The translations under genes and the position numbers were made by a program. This document shows, piece after piece, positions 1 through 5,947 of a stretch of 11,034 nucleotides of DNA (the first letter of the stretch is position 1; each line of letters begins with the position of its first letter). The notes below the pieces were generated by a model, which searched no databases, was not told the DNA's origin, and saw nothing but the letters and a program-made list of their open reading frames with translations. The stretch comes from Bog-159 sp050011755 (GTDB lineage Bacteria; Acidobacteriota; Terriglobia; Bryobacterales; Bryobacteraceae), in the NCBI GenBank assembly GCA_050011755.1, contig JBEKIM010000222.1, forward strand, positions 1-11,034. The letters run 5' to 3'.

Positions 1-141
1 GATTCCCGCCCATTTTCAAAGGTCTGTGGGGTGAACCAGGGGTGAAAAGCACTTGTCACCCCCGATATAACGTCATGTAACGCCGCGAATTGCTCACGGG
101 TATCTGCCAAGGGCCACCGATGGCAACTAATGGCGCGCCGC

Positions 142-246
142 TCGGTAGTGGGTCCGTTTGGTTTTTCTTGGGCGGCCAGAGCCGGCTGAAAGCCGGCTGC
201 GGGCAGAATTGCCCGCCCTCCAAAAACCAAACGGACCCACTACCGA
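142..246. repeat. REP-like palindromic repeat, copy 1, inside a perfect 25-bp inverted repeat
   Basis: Positions 142-166 and 222-246 are exact reverse complements over 25 bases, with no mismatch. The core between them (about 167-221) is a short version of the G+C-rich multi-hairpin element also present at 1571-1661 and 8522-8611. It carries two AGCCGGCT palindromes separated by 3 nt, then GCGGGCA/TGCCCGC arms around a 4-nt loop, and ends in CCCGCCCTCC. Unlike the other copies it lacks the internal GCGGCCAA/TTGGCCGC hairpin. The 25-bp arms do not resemble the flanks of the other copies, so they belong to this locus rather than to the family. As RNA or single-stranded DNA the whole unit would fold into one long cruciform-like hairpin. 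No coding role is visible. Related intergenic palindromes are mobilised by REP-associated tyrosine transposases in other bacteria; no such gene is present here. Confidence 0.8.
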
Positions 247-263
247 TTTTTCAGAAATCCGAG

Positions 264-434
264 CCCGGCGCCGGCAATCTTTGGCGGCAGCCGGTCCGTG
301 GCGGCGCCCCCACGCAGTTGACCCATTTCACTACCGAGGAAATCTCCAATTTCGCGGTGCGGCGCGATGGCCGGCTGGCCATCCTTCGCGGACACCCCGC
401 ATCAAGCCCCTCCAAGAAACTTTTCGCAGAGTGA
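264..434 (+). pseudogene. C-terminal remnant of a PD40/TolB-like beta-propeller protein
   Basis: The frame whose codons begin at positions divisible by three reads NLWRQPVRGGAPTQLTHF from 276, continues into TTEEISNFAVRRDGRLAILRG, and stops at 432-434. This is the characteristic final blade of PD40/WD40-like propellers (N-L-W-x-Q-P-x-x-G-G-x-x-x-Q-L-T-x-F, then x-x-D-G-x-L-A-x-x-R-G). Such propellers are often fused to serine/threonine kinases or found in TolB-like proteins of Acidobacteriota. Only about 40 residues match. The usual D-V-V-L-I ending after the R-G is absent and replaced by an unrelated tail. No start codon or remaining propeller lies upstream, where the frame runs straight into the repeat at 142-246. 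I read it as a decayed gene fragment, possibly truncated in connection with the repeat. The family call rests on this short motif alone. Confidence 0.5.
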
Positions 435-475
435 GGCGATTGGCCCGGCGTTGCCGCTCTGTTACTGAAAGCAGT

Positions 476-502
476 TTGGAAAAACCAATCTGCAAATACA
501 AT
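476..502 (+). promoter_or_regulatory. Possible sigma-70 promoter of the NHL-repeat gene
   Basis: A TACAAT -10 hexamer lies at 497-502, with a weak TTGGAA -35-like hexamer at 476-481 (15-bp spacer, shorter than ideal). The predicted start of transcription is near 509, which leaves only about 11 nt of leader before the ATG at 520 and puts the GGAG (509-512) at the very 5' end. The -35 overlaps a small hairpin (TTGG-AAAAA-CCAA, 476-488). The same TACAAT hexamer occurs before other starts in this window, which supports the call. Confidence 0.4.
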
Positions 503-519
503 TTAACCGGAGAAAAACA

Positions 520-1401
520 ATGAAGCTCACTCAATTCGCTTATCGTCTCGTTCCTGGCGCCGCCACGGCCATCCTGTGTCTCGGCATCGCCATCACCGCC
601 ATTACCGCTTCCGCCGCCAAGAATCCTCTGAATGAACCGAACGGCCTGGCCGTCGATAGCAAGGGGAACCTGTATGTCGCCAACAGCGGCGGCAACAATA
701 TTTTGATGTTCAACTCCAAGTACCAATACATGCCCGCCAAAACCCTCGTGCAGGGTGTTTCCCATCCCACGGGCGTGGCGGTCGATCCGATGGGCAACCT
801 CTGGGTGGCGAACTATATCCAGGGCGGGGGCAGCATCACCGAGTACAGCAACGGACAGCAGGTCAGCAGCGGCACCATTACCGAAGGCGTCGACTCGCCG
901 CTGGCCATCGCCGCGGATGGCTCCGGAAACATCTGGGTGCAGAACGCGAACACCTATGTCGATGCGTACAGGCAGCCGGTGCTGGGGATAGGCGCACCGA
1001 CATTGGCGCAAACCTTCAATGTCACCGCTCCGTTATATGGCATTTCGGTGTGGGAGAATACGCTGGCACTGGGCGCTCCGTCCGCTTTCGAAGTAGGCTT
1101 CGCCAATGCGCTCGTGACCCTGGAGAGGGGTTCGTTCGCGGGAGCCTACTCCTCCACTGGGAGCGATAATGGGCTCTCCATCGCGGCGGATCATCAAGGC
1201 GGCTTTTACATTAGCAACCTGGATGGATCGGTCAACCATGACTTGAACGGCGTCGAGGCTCCCTTCCTGCAATTGAGCTATGGGCCGGCGGGTACGGCGG
1301 TGGATCCGGTAAACCAGCGGGTGTACTTCTCCTGCCTTTCGTGCAACTACATCCAAGCGTACAGCACGACCACCGGTCAGCTCTTGGAAACCATCCAGTA
1401 A
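520..1401 (+). CDS. Secreted NHL-repeat / Vgb-like beta-propeller protein
   Basis: This 293-residue protein is predicted to be exported and to fold as a beta-propeller. Residues 1-33 look like a Sec signal peptide: K2 and R9, a hydrophobic stretch at about 13-30, and cleavage near A-S-A-A (30-33). At least three NHL/Vgb-type blades follow. They start at P40-N-G-L-A-V-D, P83-T-G-V-A-V-D and P127-L-A-I-A-A-D, each continuing with a G-N-L/I-Y/W-V strand, and a further blade-like A-V-D-P is near 260. A C-x-x-C pair (C272, C275) sits near the C-terminus and could form a disulfide. The ATG at 520 is chosen because GGAG lies 7 nt upstream and the signal peptide begins there. The gene stands alone and is followed by a terminator. 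NHL propellers act as interaction or ligand-binding scaffolds; no catalytic residues can be assigned, so substrate and role remain unknown. Confidence 0.85.
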   Translation: MKLTQFAYRLVPGAATAILCLGIAITAITASAAKNPLNEPNGLAVDSKGNLYVANSGGNNILMFNSKYQYMPAKTLVQGVSHPTGVAVDPMGNLWVANYIQGGGSITEYSNGQQVSSGTITEGVDSPLAIAADGSGNIWVQNANTYVDAYRQPVLGIGAPTLAQTFNVTAPLYGISVWENTLALGAPSAFEVGFANALVTLERGSFAGAYSSTGSDNGLSIAADHQGGFYISNLDGSVNHDLNGVEAPFLQLSYGPAGTAVDPVNQRVYFSCLSCNYIQAYSTTTGQLLETIQ

Positions 1402-1427
1402 CTCCCTTTGGCGCTACCTATTCGGGG

Positions 1428-1458
1428 AACGGCGGACAACCACTTTGTTCGCCGTTTT
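1428..1458 (+). terminator. Rho-independent terminator after the NHL-repeat gene
   Basis: Positions 1428-1439 (AACGGCGGACAA) pair with 1445-1456 (TTGTTCGCCGTT). This gives a 12-bp stem with a single G-U wobble and a 5-nt loop, and T1455-T1458 form a short U-tract. It begins 26 nt after the stop codon of the propeller gene. Confidence 0.75.
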
Positions 1459-1489
1459 CACACTTCCACTGCCATCACCGCCCTCCAAA

Positions 1490-1661
1490 GCGGGACTTGA
1501 AAGTCCCGCCGGCACGCTCATCTGAGACCCCATTGCCGCTCAATAAGTTAGCGCGCGCAGAATAACACAATTGGAGGGCGGCCAATCTTGGCCGCAGCCG
1601 GCTTTCCAGCCGGCTTAGCCACCTGAAAAGGCGGCTGCGGGCATGATTGCCCGCCCTCCAA
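1490..1661. repeat. Composite two-module intergenic repeat, copy 2 (module A + spacer + REP-like module B)
   Basis: Module A (1490-1518) starts with a near-perfect hairpin, GCGGGACTT-GA-AAGTCCCGC, followed by CGGCACGCT. It matches 8442-8470 at 27 of 29 positions. After a 52-nt spacer comes module B (1571-1661), whose ends TTGGAGGGCGG and CCGCCCTCCAA are perfect inverted repeats. Inside B are a GCGGCCAA/TTGGCCGC hairpin, paired AGCCGGCT palindromes and a GCGGGCA/TGCCCGC hairpin. B is about 92% identical to 8522-8611, differing at a handful of bases plus one indel. Just left of module A, 1478-1492 is another copy of the B terminus. The element fills the gap between the plus-strand propeller gene and the 3' end of the minus-strand D,D-peptidase gene, so it could act as a bidirectional transcription barrier. 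No coding potential is convincing. The rest of this intergenic region (1662-1757) holds no gene that I can see. Confidence 0.85.
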
Positions 1662-1757
1662 GGCGAAGCGCTTTCGACGTTGCCCCACGCGGGTCTCGCC
1701 ATTGTTTCACCCGCATCCGCGGGGGCTCTCGCTGAAGCGTGCGCCACGGGGCATCCA

Positions 1758-3284
1758 CTACTCCAGCATCAGCGCGCACACTCGATCGATGGCCGCCCGC
1801 AGATCGGCCGGCGGACCGTTGTAGTTATTCACCAGGATGGAAAAGGCCAGCATCTTGCCGTCCGGGCGGCGGGCATATCCGGAGAGTGCCGCGACGTGGG
1901 AGAGCGAGCCGGTCTTGGCGAAGAGGCGGCCGGCGACGGTGGTGCCGGAAAACCGGGCGTGCAGGGTGCCATCCTGCCCGGCAACTGGAAGCAGGCTTAC
2001 CCAGGCATCTCGCAGGCCGGAGCCATACATGTGCGCCAAAAGGCGGACCACTGCCGCCGGCGATACCAGGTCGAGGCGCGAAAGACCGGAGCCATCCGCG
2101 AAGGTGTAGCTACGGGGATCGATGCCTATCTCGTCGAGAAAGGCCTGTTCCTGGGCGAGTCCCGCTTCGCGGCTGCCGATATGCCGGCGGGCTTTGGCGA
2201 CTGCCCGCAGCGCCATTTCGGCGTGCAGATTCTGGCTCACCTTATCGGTGATGCGCAGGTCTTCAAGGAGCGGCGCGGAATCGCGGCGGGCCAGTTCGAG
2301 GCCAGGGTCCGGTTCGGGGGCGGGGCCGTTTTTCAAATCAGCCACCTGGCTCGGGTAGAGGTGCAGCGCGCGGGGTTCGCCACGGATGACGATGCCATGG
2401 CGCAGCAGCGCATCGCGAAAGGCGCAGGCTGCATAGAGGGCGGGATCGTCGATGCCCAACACCTCGGTGTCGCCCGAATCGTGGAGCGGAAGATCGCCCC
2501 AAATACGCAACTGGCGCACGCCGGGCAGCCGCTCGACAGCGATTTTGCGCTCGACCTCGGCAGCGGGGGCGGTGGTGCGCACGCGATTGTCGATCTCATA
2601 GTATTCGACCGGCGGTGTCAGCAGCAGGCGGGCGGGATCGGAAACGCCGCCGCCCGGCAGGATGCCGACCGAAATCGTATTGTCATTGATGCACAAGGCG
2701 CTGACGGCCGCGCCGTAATCCCACACCGGATCGTCAATCGACCAGCCATCCGGATAGGGCTGCCAGACATAAGCCGAGTCGTCGCCGACGATGTCCGCGG
2801 TCACGCAGCGGACACCGTGGGCCGCCACCTGCGCGGCCAGATCCTCAATAGCCACCAGCGGGTCTCCGGGGGGCGCGTCGCGGCGATACGGGATGGCGCG
2901 GCCGGAGAGGTTGGGATCGCCACCGCCGATCAGCCGCAGAGATTCGACGCAGCCGTCCTCGTCCGGGGCGCGGTCGGCCGCAACGCGCGTCTGGAAGCGG
3001 TAATCGGGGCCCAGCCGGGAGAGGGCCAGGGCGGTAGTGAACAATTTGGCGTTGGACGCCGGCAAAAAGAGCCGTTCGGCGTTGCGCTCGAACAAGACGC
3101 GGTTCGGTTCGAGGCTGACGATGCGCACGCCCCAGAATGACGTGCGGGCCACCGGTGAGGCATCCAGAAACGAGGCGATGCGGCGGCCGGGATGCCATTG
3201 GGGTCCGGCGGCGGAGCCGGGCAGGGCGGGCCAAGCCGTCCACAGAAGGATCAGCACGGGCGCCAGTTTGCCAGGGGCCTTCAA
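1758..3284 (-). CDS. dacB: D-alanyl-D-alanine carboxypeptidase/endopeptidase, PBP4 type (peptidase S13)
   Basis: This 508-residue enzyme would trim or cut peptidoglycan cross-links in the periplasm. All three active-site motifs of the S13 penicillin-binding family are present: S-x-x-K at 77-80 (Ser77-Asn-Ala-Lys80, in P-A-S-N-A-K-L-F), S-x-N at 350-352 (Ser-Gln-Asn), and K-T-G at 457-459 (K-T-G-S-L). The family signatures G-G-G-D-P (120-124) and A-D-G-S-G-L-S-R (396-403) also fit. The long insert between the first two motifs is typical of PBP4. The N-terminus (K2, hydrophobic 7-22, small residues to 26) looks like a signal peptide. No in-frame ATG exists at the right place. TTG at 3284 is chosen because it overlaps the stop of the upstream transporter (TTGA), has AAGGTG 8 nt upstream and gives a sensible signal peptide. 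It is the second gene of a two-gene operon and is probably translationally coupled. Confidence 0.93.
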   Translation of the reverse strand: MKAPGKLAPVLILLWTAWPALPGSAAGPQWHPGRRIASFLDASPVARTSFWGVRIVSLEPNRVLFERNAERLFLPASNAKLFTTALALSRLGPDYRFQTRVAADRAPDEDGCVESLRLIGGGDPNLSGRAIPYRRDAPPGDPLVAIEDLAAQVAAHGVRCVTADIVGDDSAYVWQPYPDGWSIDDPVWDYGAAVSALCINDNTISVGILPGGGVSDPARLLLTPPVEYYEIDNRVRTTAPAAEVERKIAVERLPGVRQLRIWGDLPLHDSGDTEVLGIDDPALYAACAFRDALLRHGIVIRGEPRALHLYPSQVADLKNGPAPEPDPGLELARRDSAPLLEDLRITDKVSQNLHAEMALRAVAKARRHIGSREAGLAQEQAFLDEIGIDPRSYTFADGSGLSRLDLVSPAAVVRLLAHMYGSGLRDAWVSLLPVAGQDGTLHARFSGTTVAGRLFAKTGSLSHVAALSGYARRPDGKMLAFSILVNNYNGPPADLRAAIDRVCALMLE

Positions 3285-4456
3285 TGGCCCATCACCTTCG
3301 ACTCCAGCCAGAGGAGCAGGAGCAATGCCGAAACCATGCAAGTTCCCAACAGCGGGACAACCACCACAATGCCGATACCCCAAACGGCGGCGGCGTAACC
3401 CAGGGTGGCGGGCGCGATCAGTCCGCCGAAGAGGGCAAAGGAGAAAATGCCGCTGAAGAAAACCGGATGGTAATAGGGGAAGCGGCCCCCGATCTTCTCG
3501 GCCACGAGTGGATAGATGCTGGCGAAACCCGCGCCGATCAGCAGCACACCGGTGGCGGCGCCGGACTGGCTGCCGGTCCAGGATGCGCGGGCCAACAGAA
3601 GGCAGCCGAATAAGGCGGCGACGACACTGCCCGCGAGCAGGCGGCTGTGGCGGACCTTGGGCAGGATGGCGATGACGGCCATGCGGCCCACCAGCAGCGA
3701 CATCCAATATAAGGCCAAAATTCCGAGGGATGCCGGCGGGCTCATGCCCAGACGACGCACCAGGAACAGCGGCAGCCATCCGGCAATCGACCATTCGTTG
3801 CCGAACTGGAAGAACAGGAGCAGCGCGAACAGCACGGCGCCCAAGCTGCGGAAATCGCGCAAAACCTGGCGGAAATCGGCATGCGCCACCGCCGTTTTTT
3901 CCGGCACCGGAGTCCGCGCGTAAAGGCCGGCGAAGAGACCCGGGACCAGGGCCATGAGGATCAGGATGCTGGGCACCGTGTAGGCATAAAAAGTCCCAGC
4001 TACGAGCAGGGTCGCCGCGAGGCAGCCTACGCCGTAGTAGATTCCACCCATGGCCGCCACCCGCAGAGGCTCCCGGGAGTAGCAAACGGCGATGTTTTGG
4101 AAGAGACCGGCGTTGAGCAAGCCTAGGGCCAGGCCGAGCGCGGCCAAGCCGGGCATGCGCCATAGCCAGTGGACGGGGGGAGTGGCGACGGCCAGCGCCA
4201 GGAGCCCGGCGCAGCCCAGCGCGCAGGCGAACACCAGCAGAAAGCGAAGGCTCTTGCGGTAGAGGATGGCGGCCGACAACTGATGCGCGGCGATGACGCC
4301 CACCGCCAGGCTGAGGAAGCAGTTGCCGATGACGATGAATTCCGGAGGGTCGCGATGATAACCCCAGGCGGGCAGCACGGAGCCGAGCAGCGCGAAGAGG
4401 AATCCCGAGAGCAGAAATCCCGCCAACGCCTTGCCGGCCGAAGGTGCTGGCGCCAT
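3281..4456 (-). CDS. Major facilitator superfamily (MFS) transporter
   Basis: This 391-residue protein is strongly hydrophobic along its whole length and shows about 11-12 membrane segments, as expected for an MFS permease of normal size. The inner membrane is the likely location. A recognisable element is F-G-N-E-W-S-I-A-G-W-L-P-L-F-L in the middle, followed by a charged R-R loop before the next helix. This arrangement is seen in sugar-type and other MFS_1 members, but I cannot name the substrate. The ATG at 4456 is preferred over an in-frame ATG at 4477 because GGGGAGG ends 4 nt before it. Upstream codons back to 4603 contain no plausible protein start. The gene leads an operon with the PBP4-type peptidase, whose TTG start overlaps its stop codon by 4 nt. 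The pairing could suggest a cell-wall-related solute such as peptidoglycan fragments, but this is guesswork. Confidence 0.85.
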   Translation of the reverse strand: MAPAPSAGKALAGFLLSGFLFALLGSVLPAWGYHRDPPEFIVIGNCFLSLAVGVIAAHQLSAAILYRKSLRFLLVFACALGCAGLLALAVATPPVHWLWRMPGLAALGLALGLLNAGLFQNIAVCYSREPLRVAAMGGIYYGVGCLAATLLVAGTFYAYTVPSILILMALVPGLFAGLYARTPVPEKTAVAHADFRQVLRDFRSLGAVLFALLLFFQFGNEWSIAGWLPLFLVRRLGMSPPASLGILALYWMSLLVGRMAVIAILPKVRHSRLLAGSVVAALFGCLLLARASWTGSQSGAATGVLLIGAGFASIYPLVAEKIGGRFPYYHPVFFSGIFSFALFGGLIAPATLGYAAAVWGIGIVVVVPLLGTCMVSALLLLLWLESKVMGH

Positions 4457-4492
4457 GGAAGCCTCCCCGACAGCCATGTGAGCCACCAGTCG

Positions 4493-4501
4493 ATTGTAGC
4501 A
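4493..4501 (-). promoter_or_regulatory. Extended -10 promoter of the MFS-dacB operon
   Basis: Read on the minus strand the bases are TGCTACAAT: an extended -10 (TGn) joined to TACAAT (4493-4498). Transcription would start near 4486, giving a leader of about 30 nt that contains the GGGGAGG ribosome-binding site at 4468-4462. No good -35 hexamer lies at the standard spacing, as expected for an extended -10 promoter. Confidence 0.45.
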
Positions 4502-4654
4502 AGCGATGGGCTTTGCGCTTCTCTCACAAAACTGGCTGTAGGCGCCATTGTTCACTTCACGGGGGCGCTTCGGTTGGCGGCGGCCGCGAGTGCTCGAGCG
4601 CAAGCCCGGGGTAGCGAGGAGCGTTCCGGCTTATGGAACCAGGTTTCGTCACTC

Positions 4655-4663
4655 TGTTACACT
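4655..4663 (+). promoter_or_regulatory. Extended -10 promoter of the alpha/beta hydrolase gene
   Basis: TGTTACACT carries a TG dinucleotide one base before a TACACT -10 hexamer (4658-4663). Transcription would begin near 4670, only about 8 nt before the ATG at 4678. That favours 4678 over the earlier in-frame ATG at 4633. No -35 match is visible at the expected place. Confidence 0.4.
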
Positions 4664-4677
4664 GGAACTCTTCCGTA

Positions 4678-5694
4678 ATGCATACATCCTATTCCCGCTG
4701 GATTTCCGATTGGGAGTACAAACTCGCCACCCGCGACAGCAATCGGGTGGTGCGCGAGTTCGATTGGGGGCTGGATTGGCTGGGAATGCCGCCGGCCAAC
4801 GGAAGCTCCAGCCAGGCGCTCGACGAGTTCGTGCGCGGCGTGCTGGCGGATTCGGATCGATTTTTCGGGAGCGAGACGCCGCGGGATTACCGGCTGGACG
4901 GCGGGCAGCTTACCTTCACCAGCGCCGTCGCGACAGCTTATCCCGAGAATAATGTGGTGCGGGCGGCCTTCTTCCCCGCGCGGCGGGACAACGGGCGTGC
5001 GGTGTTGGTGCTACCGCAGTGGAATGCGGACGAACAAAGCCATCTGGGACTTTGCAGGCTTCTGAACCGCTTCGGAATCACGGCCTTGCGGATGAACCTG
5101 GCCTATCATGGGCCGCGCATGCCGGCGGAGCTAGAGCGCGCCGATTATCATGTTTCGAGCAATCTGGGCCGCACTATTCACGCCGGCCGGCAATCCGTGA
5201 TCGACGCACGCGGCTGCCTGGATTGGCTGGCGCAGCAAGGCTACCAACGGCTGGGGATACTGGGCACCAGTCTGGGCTCCTGTATCGCATTTATTACGGC
5301 CGCGCACGATCGCCGGATTTCCACGGGCGTATTCAATCATGTCTCCATGTATTTCTCCGACGTGATCTGGACAGGCCTCTCCACCGAACACATTCGTAAG
5401 GGGCTAGTGGGCCAGGTCACGCAGGACCAATTGCGGCGGTATTGGTCGGTGATCAGCCCGGCAGCCTATCTGGAGCGTCTGCAGAAGCGGGACCTGAAGA
5501 GCCTGTTGATCTGGGCGCGGCACGATTCCACCTTCCTGCCGGAGTATTCACAGCAGGTGCTGGAGTATTTCCGGAGCCGGCAGCTTCCGCACGAGGTCTT
5601 CACGCTGCCTTGCGGGCACTACACCACGGGACAGTTTCCTTTTAACCTGCTGGACGGTATGGTGATGTGCCGGTACTTAAACCGCAACTTATAG
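4678..5694 (+). CDS. Alpha/beta-hydrolase fold protein (ABHD18-like), function unknown
   Basis: This 338-residue soluble protein has no signal peptide. The core shows an alpha/beta-hydrolase layout. A strand and oxyanion-type turn lie at V-L-V-L-P-Q-W-N-A-D (108-118). The nucleophile elbow G-T-S-L-G is at 196-200 with Ser198. A late strand carries the likely acid (L-L-I-W-A-R-H-D, Asp283), and the likely catalytic histidine is in P-C-G-H-Y (His314). The N-terminal ~95 residues have no recognised motif. The arrangement recalls the ABHD18 group of hydrolases, but the substrate is unknown. The start at 4678 is chosen because an extended -10 sits 14 nt upstream; an in-frame ATG at 4633, preceded by GAGGAG, would add 15 residues and remains possible. 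The gene is divergent from the MFS-dacB operon and is followed by an independent RNA locus. Confidence 0.75.
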   Translation: MHTSYSRWISDWEYKLATRDSNRVVREFDWGLDWLGMPPANGSSSQALDEFVRGVLADSDRFFGSETPRDYRLDGGQLTFTSAVATAYPENNVVRAAFFPARRDNGRAVLVLPQWNADEQSHLGLCRLLNRFGITALRMNLAYHGPRMPAELERADYHVSSNLGRTIHAGRQSVIDARGCLDWLAQQGYQRLGILGTSLGSCIAFITAAHDRRISTGVFNHVSMYFSDVIWTGLSTEHIRKGLVGQVTQDQLRRYWSVISPAAYLERLQKRDLKSLLIWARHDSTFLPEYSQQVLEYFRSRQLPHEVFTLPCGHYTTGQFPFNLLDGMVMCRYLNRNL

Positions 5695-5743
5695 GGGCGT
5701 GAGCTTGCTAACCACCCATCCGTGGCGTACCGCAAGAAAACAT

Positions 5744-5772
5744 TTGACAAAATTGCGGGTCGATTATAGGAT
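5744..5772 (+). promoter_or_regulatory. Strong sigma-70 promoter of the structured RNA locus
   Basis: A perfect TTGACA -35 (5744-5749) is separated by exactly 17 bp from TAGGAT (5767-5772), which matches the TATAAT consensus at four of six positions. This is the best promoter in the window. It predicts a transcript starting near 5779. It lies 50 nt beyond the hydrolase stop codon. A weak hairpin between the two (CTTGC 5704-5708 with GCAAG 5732-5736, inner CCAC/GTGG) may end the preceding transcript. Confidence 0.75.
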
Positions 5773-5786
5773 GAAAATATCACTGG

Positions 5787-5803
5787 AAAAGGAGGTGGTC
5801 CAG
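5787..5803 (+). promoter_or_regulatory. Hyper-extended Shine-Dalgarno sequence complementary to the 16S rRNA 3' end
   Basis: The bases AAAAGGAGGTGGTCCAG contain AAAGGAGGTGRTCCAG, the reverse complement of the highly conserved bacterial 16S terminus CTGGATCACCTCCTTT. The single difference (G for A at 5798) would still form a G-U wobble, so about 16 consecutive pairs are possible. Ordinary ribosome-binding sites in this window use four to seven bases. It lies 12 nt upstream of an ATG at 5808 and 16 nt upstream of one at 5812, longer than the optimal distance. Confidence 0.65.
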
Positions 5804-5807
5804 AATA

Positions 5808-5846
5808 ATGAATGAAAGTAGACCGCGCGAGGTGGCTGACTGTTGA
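5808..5846 (+). CDS. Possible 12-residue leader peptide
   Basis: ATG at 5808 opens a 13-codon frame (MNESRPREVADC, then TGA at 5844-5846), 12 nt after the GGAGG core of the hyper-extended ribosome-binding site. A second ATG at 5812 opens an overlapping 17-residue frame ending with TAG at 5863-5865. The first frame ends just after the 5' strand of the main stem (5824-5836), so a ribosome translating it would melt that stem. This is the arrangement expected of a leader peptide. Two codons are arginine and none form a run that would suggest classical amino-acid attenuation. Translation is unproven; the conserved feature could equally be the RNA itself. Confidence 0.3.
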   Translation: MNESRPREVADC

Positions 5847-5927
5847 GCCGACCGTTCTGACGTAGCCGGCTTCGTCCAGTGGCGAAGCCAAGTTCCTGTG
5901 GACCGGCTGCCTCTCGCGTAGCATGCC

Positions 5928-5947
5928 AAGCCTCAGGTTTTTATTTT
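5928..5947 (+). terminator. Possible terminator of the structured RNA
   Basis: AAGCC (5928-5932) can pair with GGTTT (5936-5940) around a 3-nt loop, followed directly by TTATTTT, giving nine T in the last ten bases. The stem is short (5 bp, one G-U), so it is weak as an intrinsic terminator, but the T-rich tract is the only one in this region and would end a transcript near 5948. Confidence 0.35.

Noticed and set aside
1..22. Possible 3' end of a tRNA gene: the first bases resemble the T-loop and T-stem (GATTCCCGCC)
   Set aside because: Only about 20 nt are inside the window, no CCA follows and the rest of the cloverleaf cannot be seen.
39..62. Small hairpin GGGGTGA / TCACCCC as terminator of a gene left of the window
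   Set aside because: The stem is 7 bp and is not followed by a T run; there is no gene in view to assign it to.
238..339. CACTACCGA occurs at 238-246 and 331-339, suggesting a direct repeat between the palindrome arm and the pseudogene
   Set aside because: The match is only nine bases with no extension, and the second copy is explained by the propeller coding motif; chance is likely.
1710..1723. CCCGC-ATCC-GCGGG hairpin as the dacB terminator
   Set aside because: On the minus strand it is followed by A-rich rather than T-rich sequence, and the stem is only 5 bp.
1647..3140. A 497-residue plus-strand frame antisense to dacB
   Set aside because: It is opposite a gene with all catalytic motifs of its family, begins inside a repeat, and has the unnatural composition expected from a high-G+C shadow frame.
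1758..4502. A single 914-residue minus-strand reading frame covering both the transporter and the peptidase
   Set aside because: Only its last 508 residues match a protein family (PBP4). The first part is the Arg/Gly/Pro-rich wrong-frame shadow of the MFS gene, which is clearly coded in another frame.
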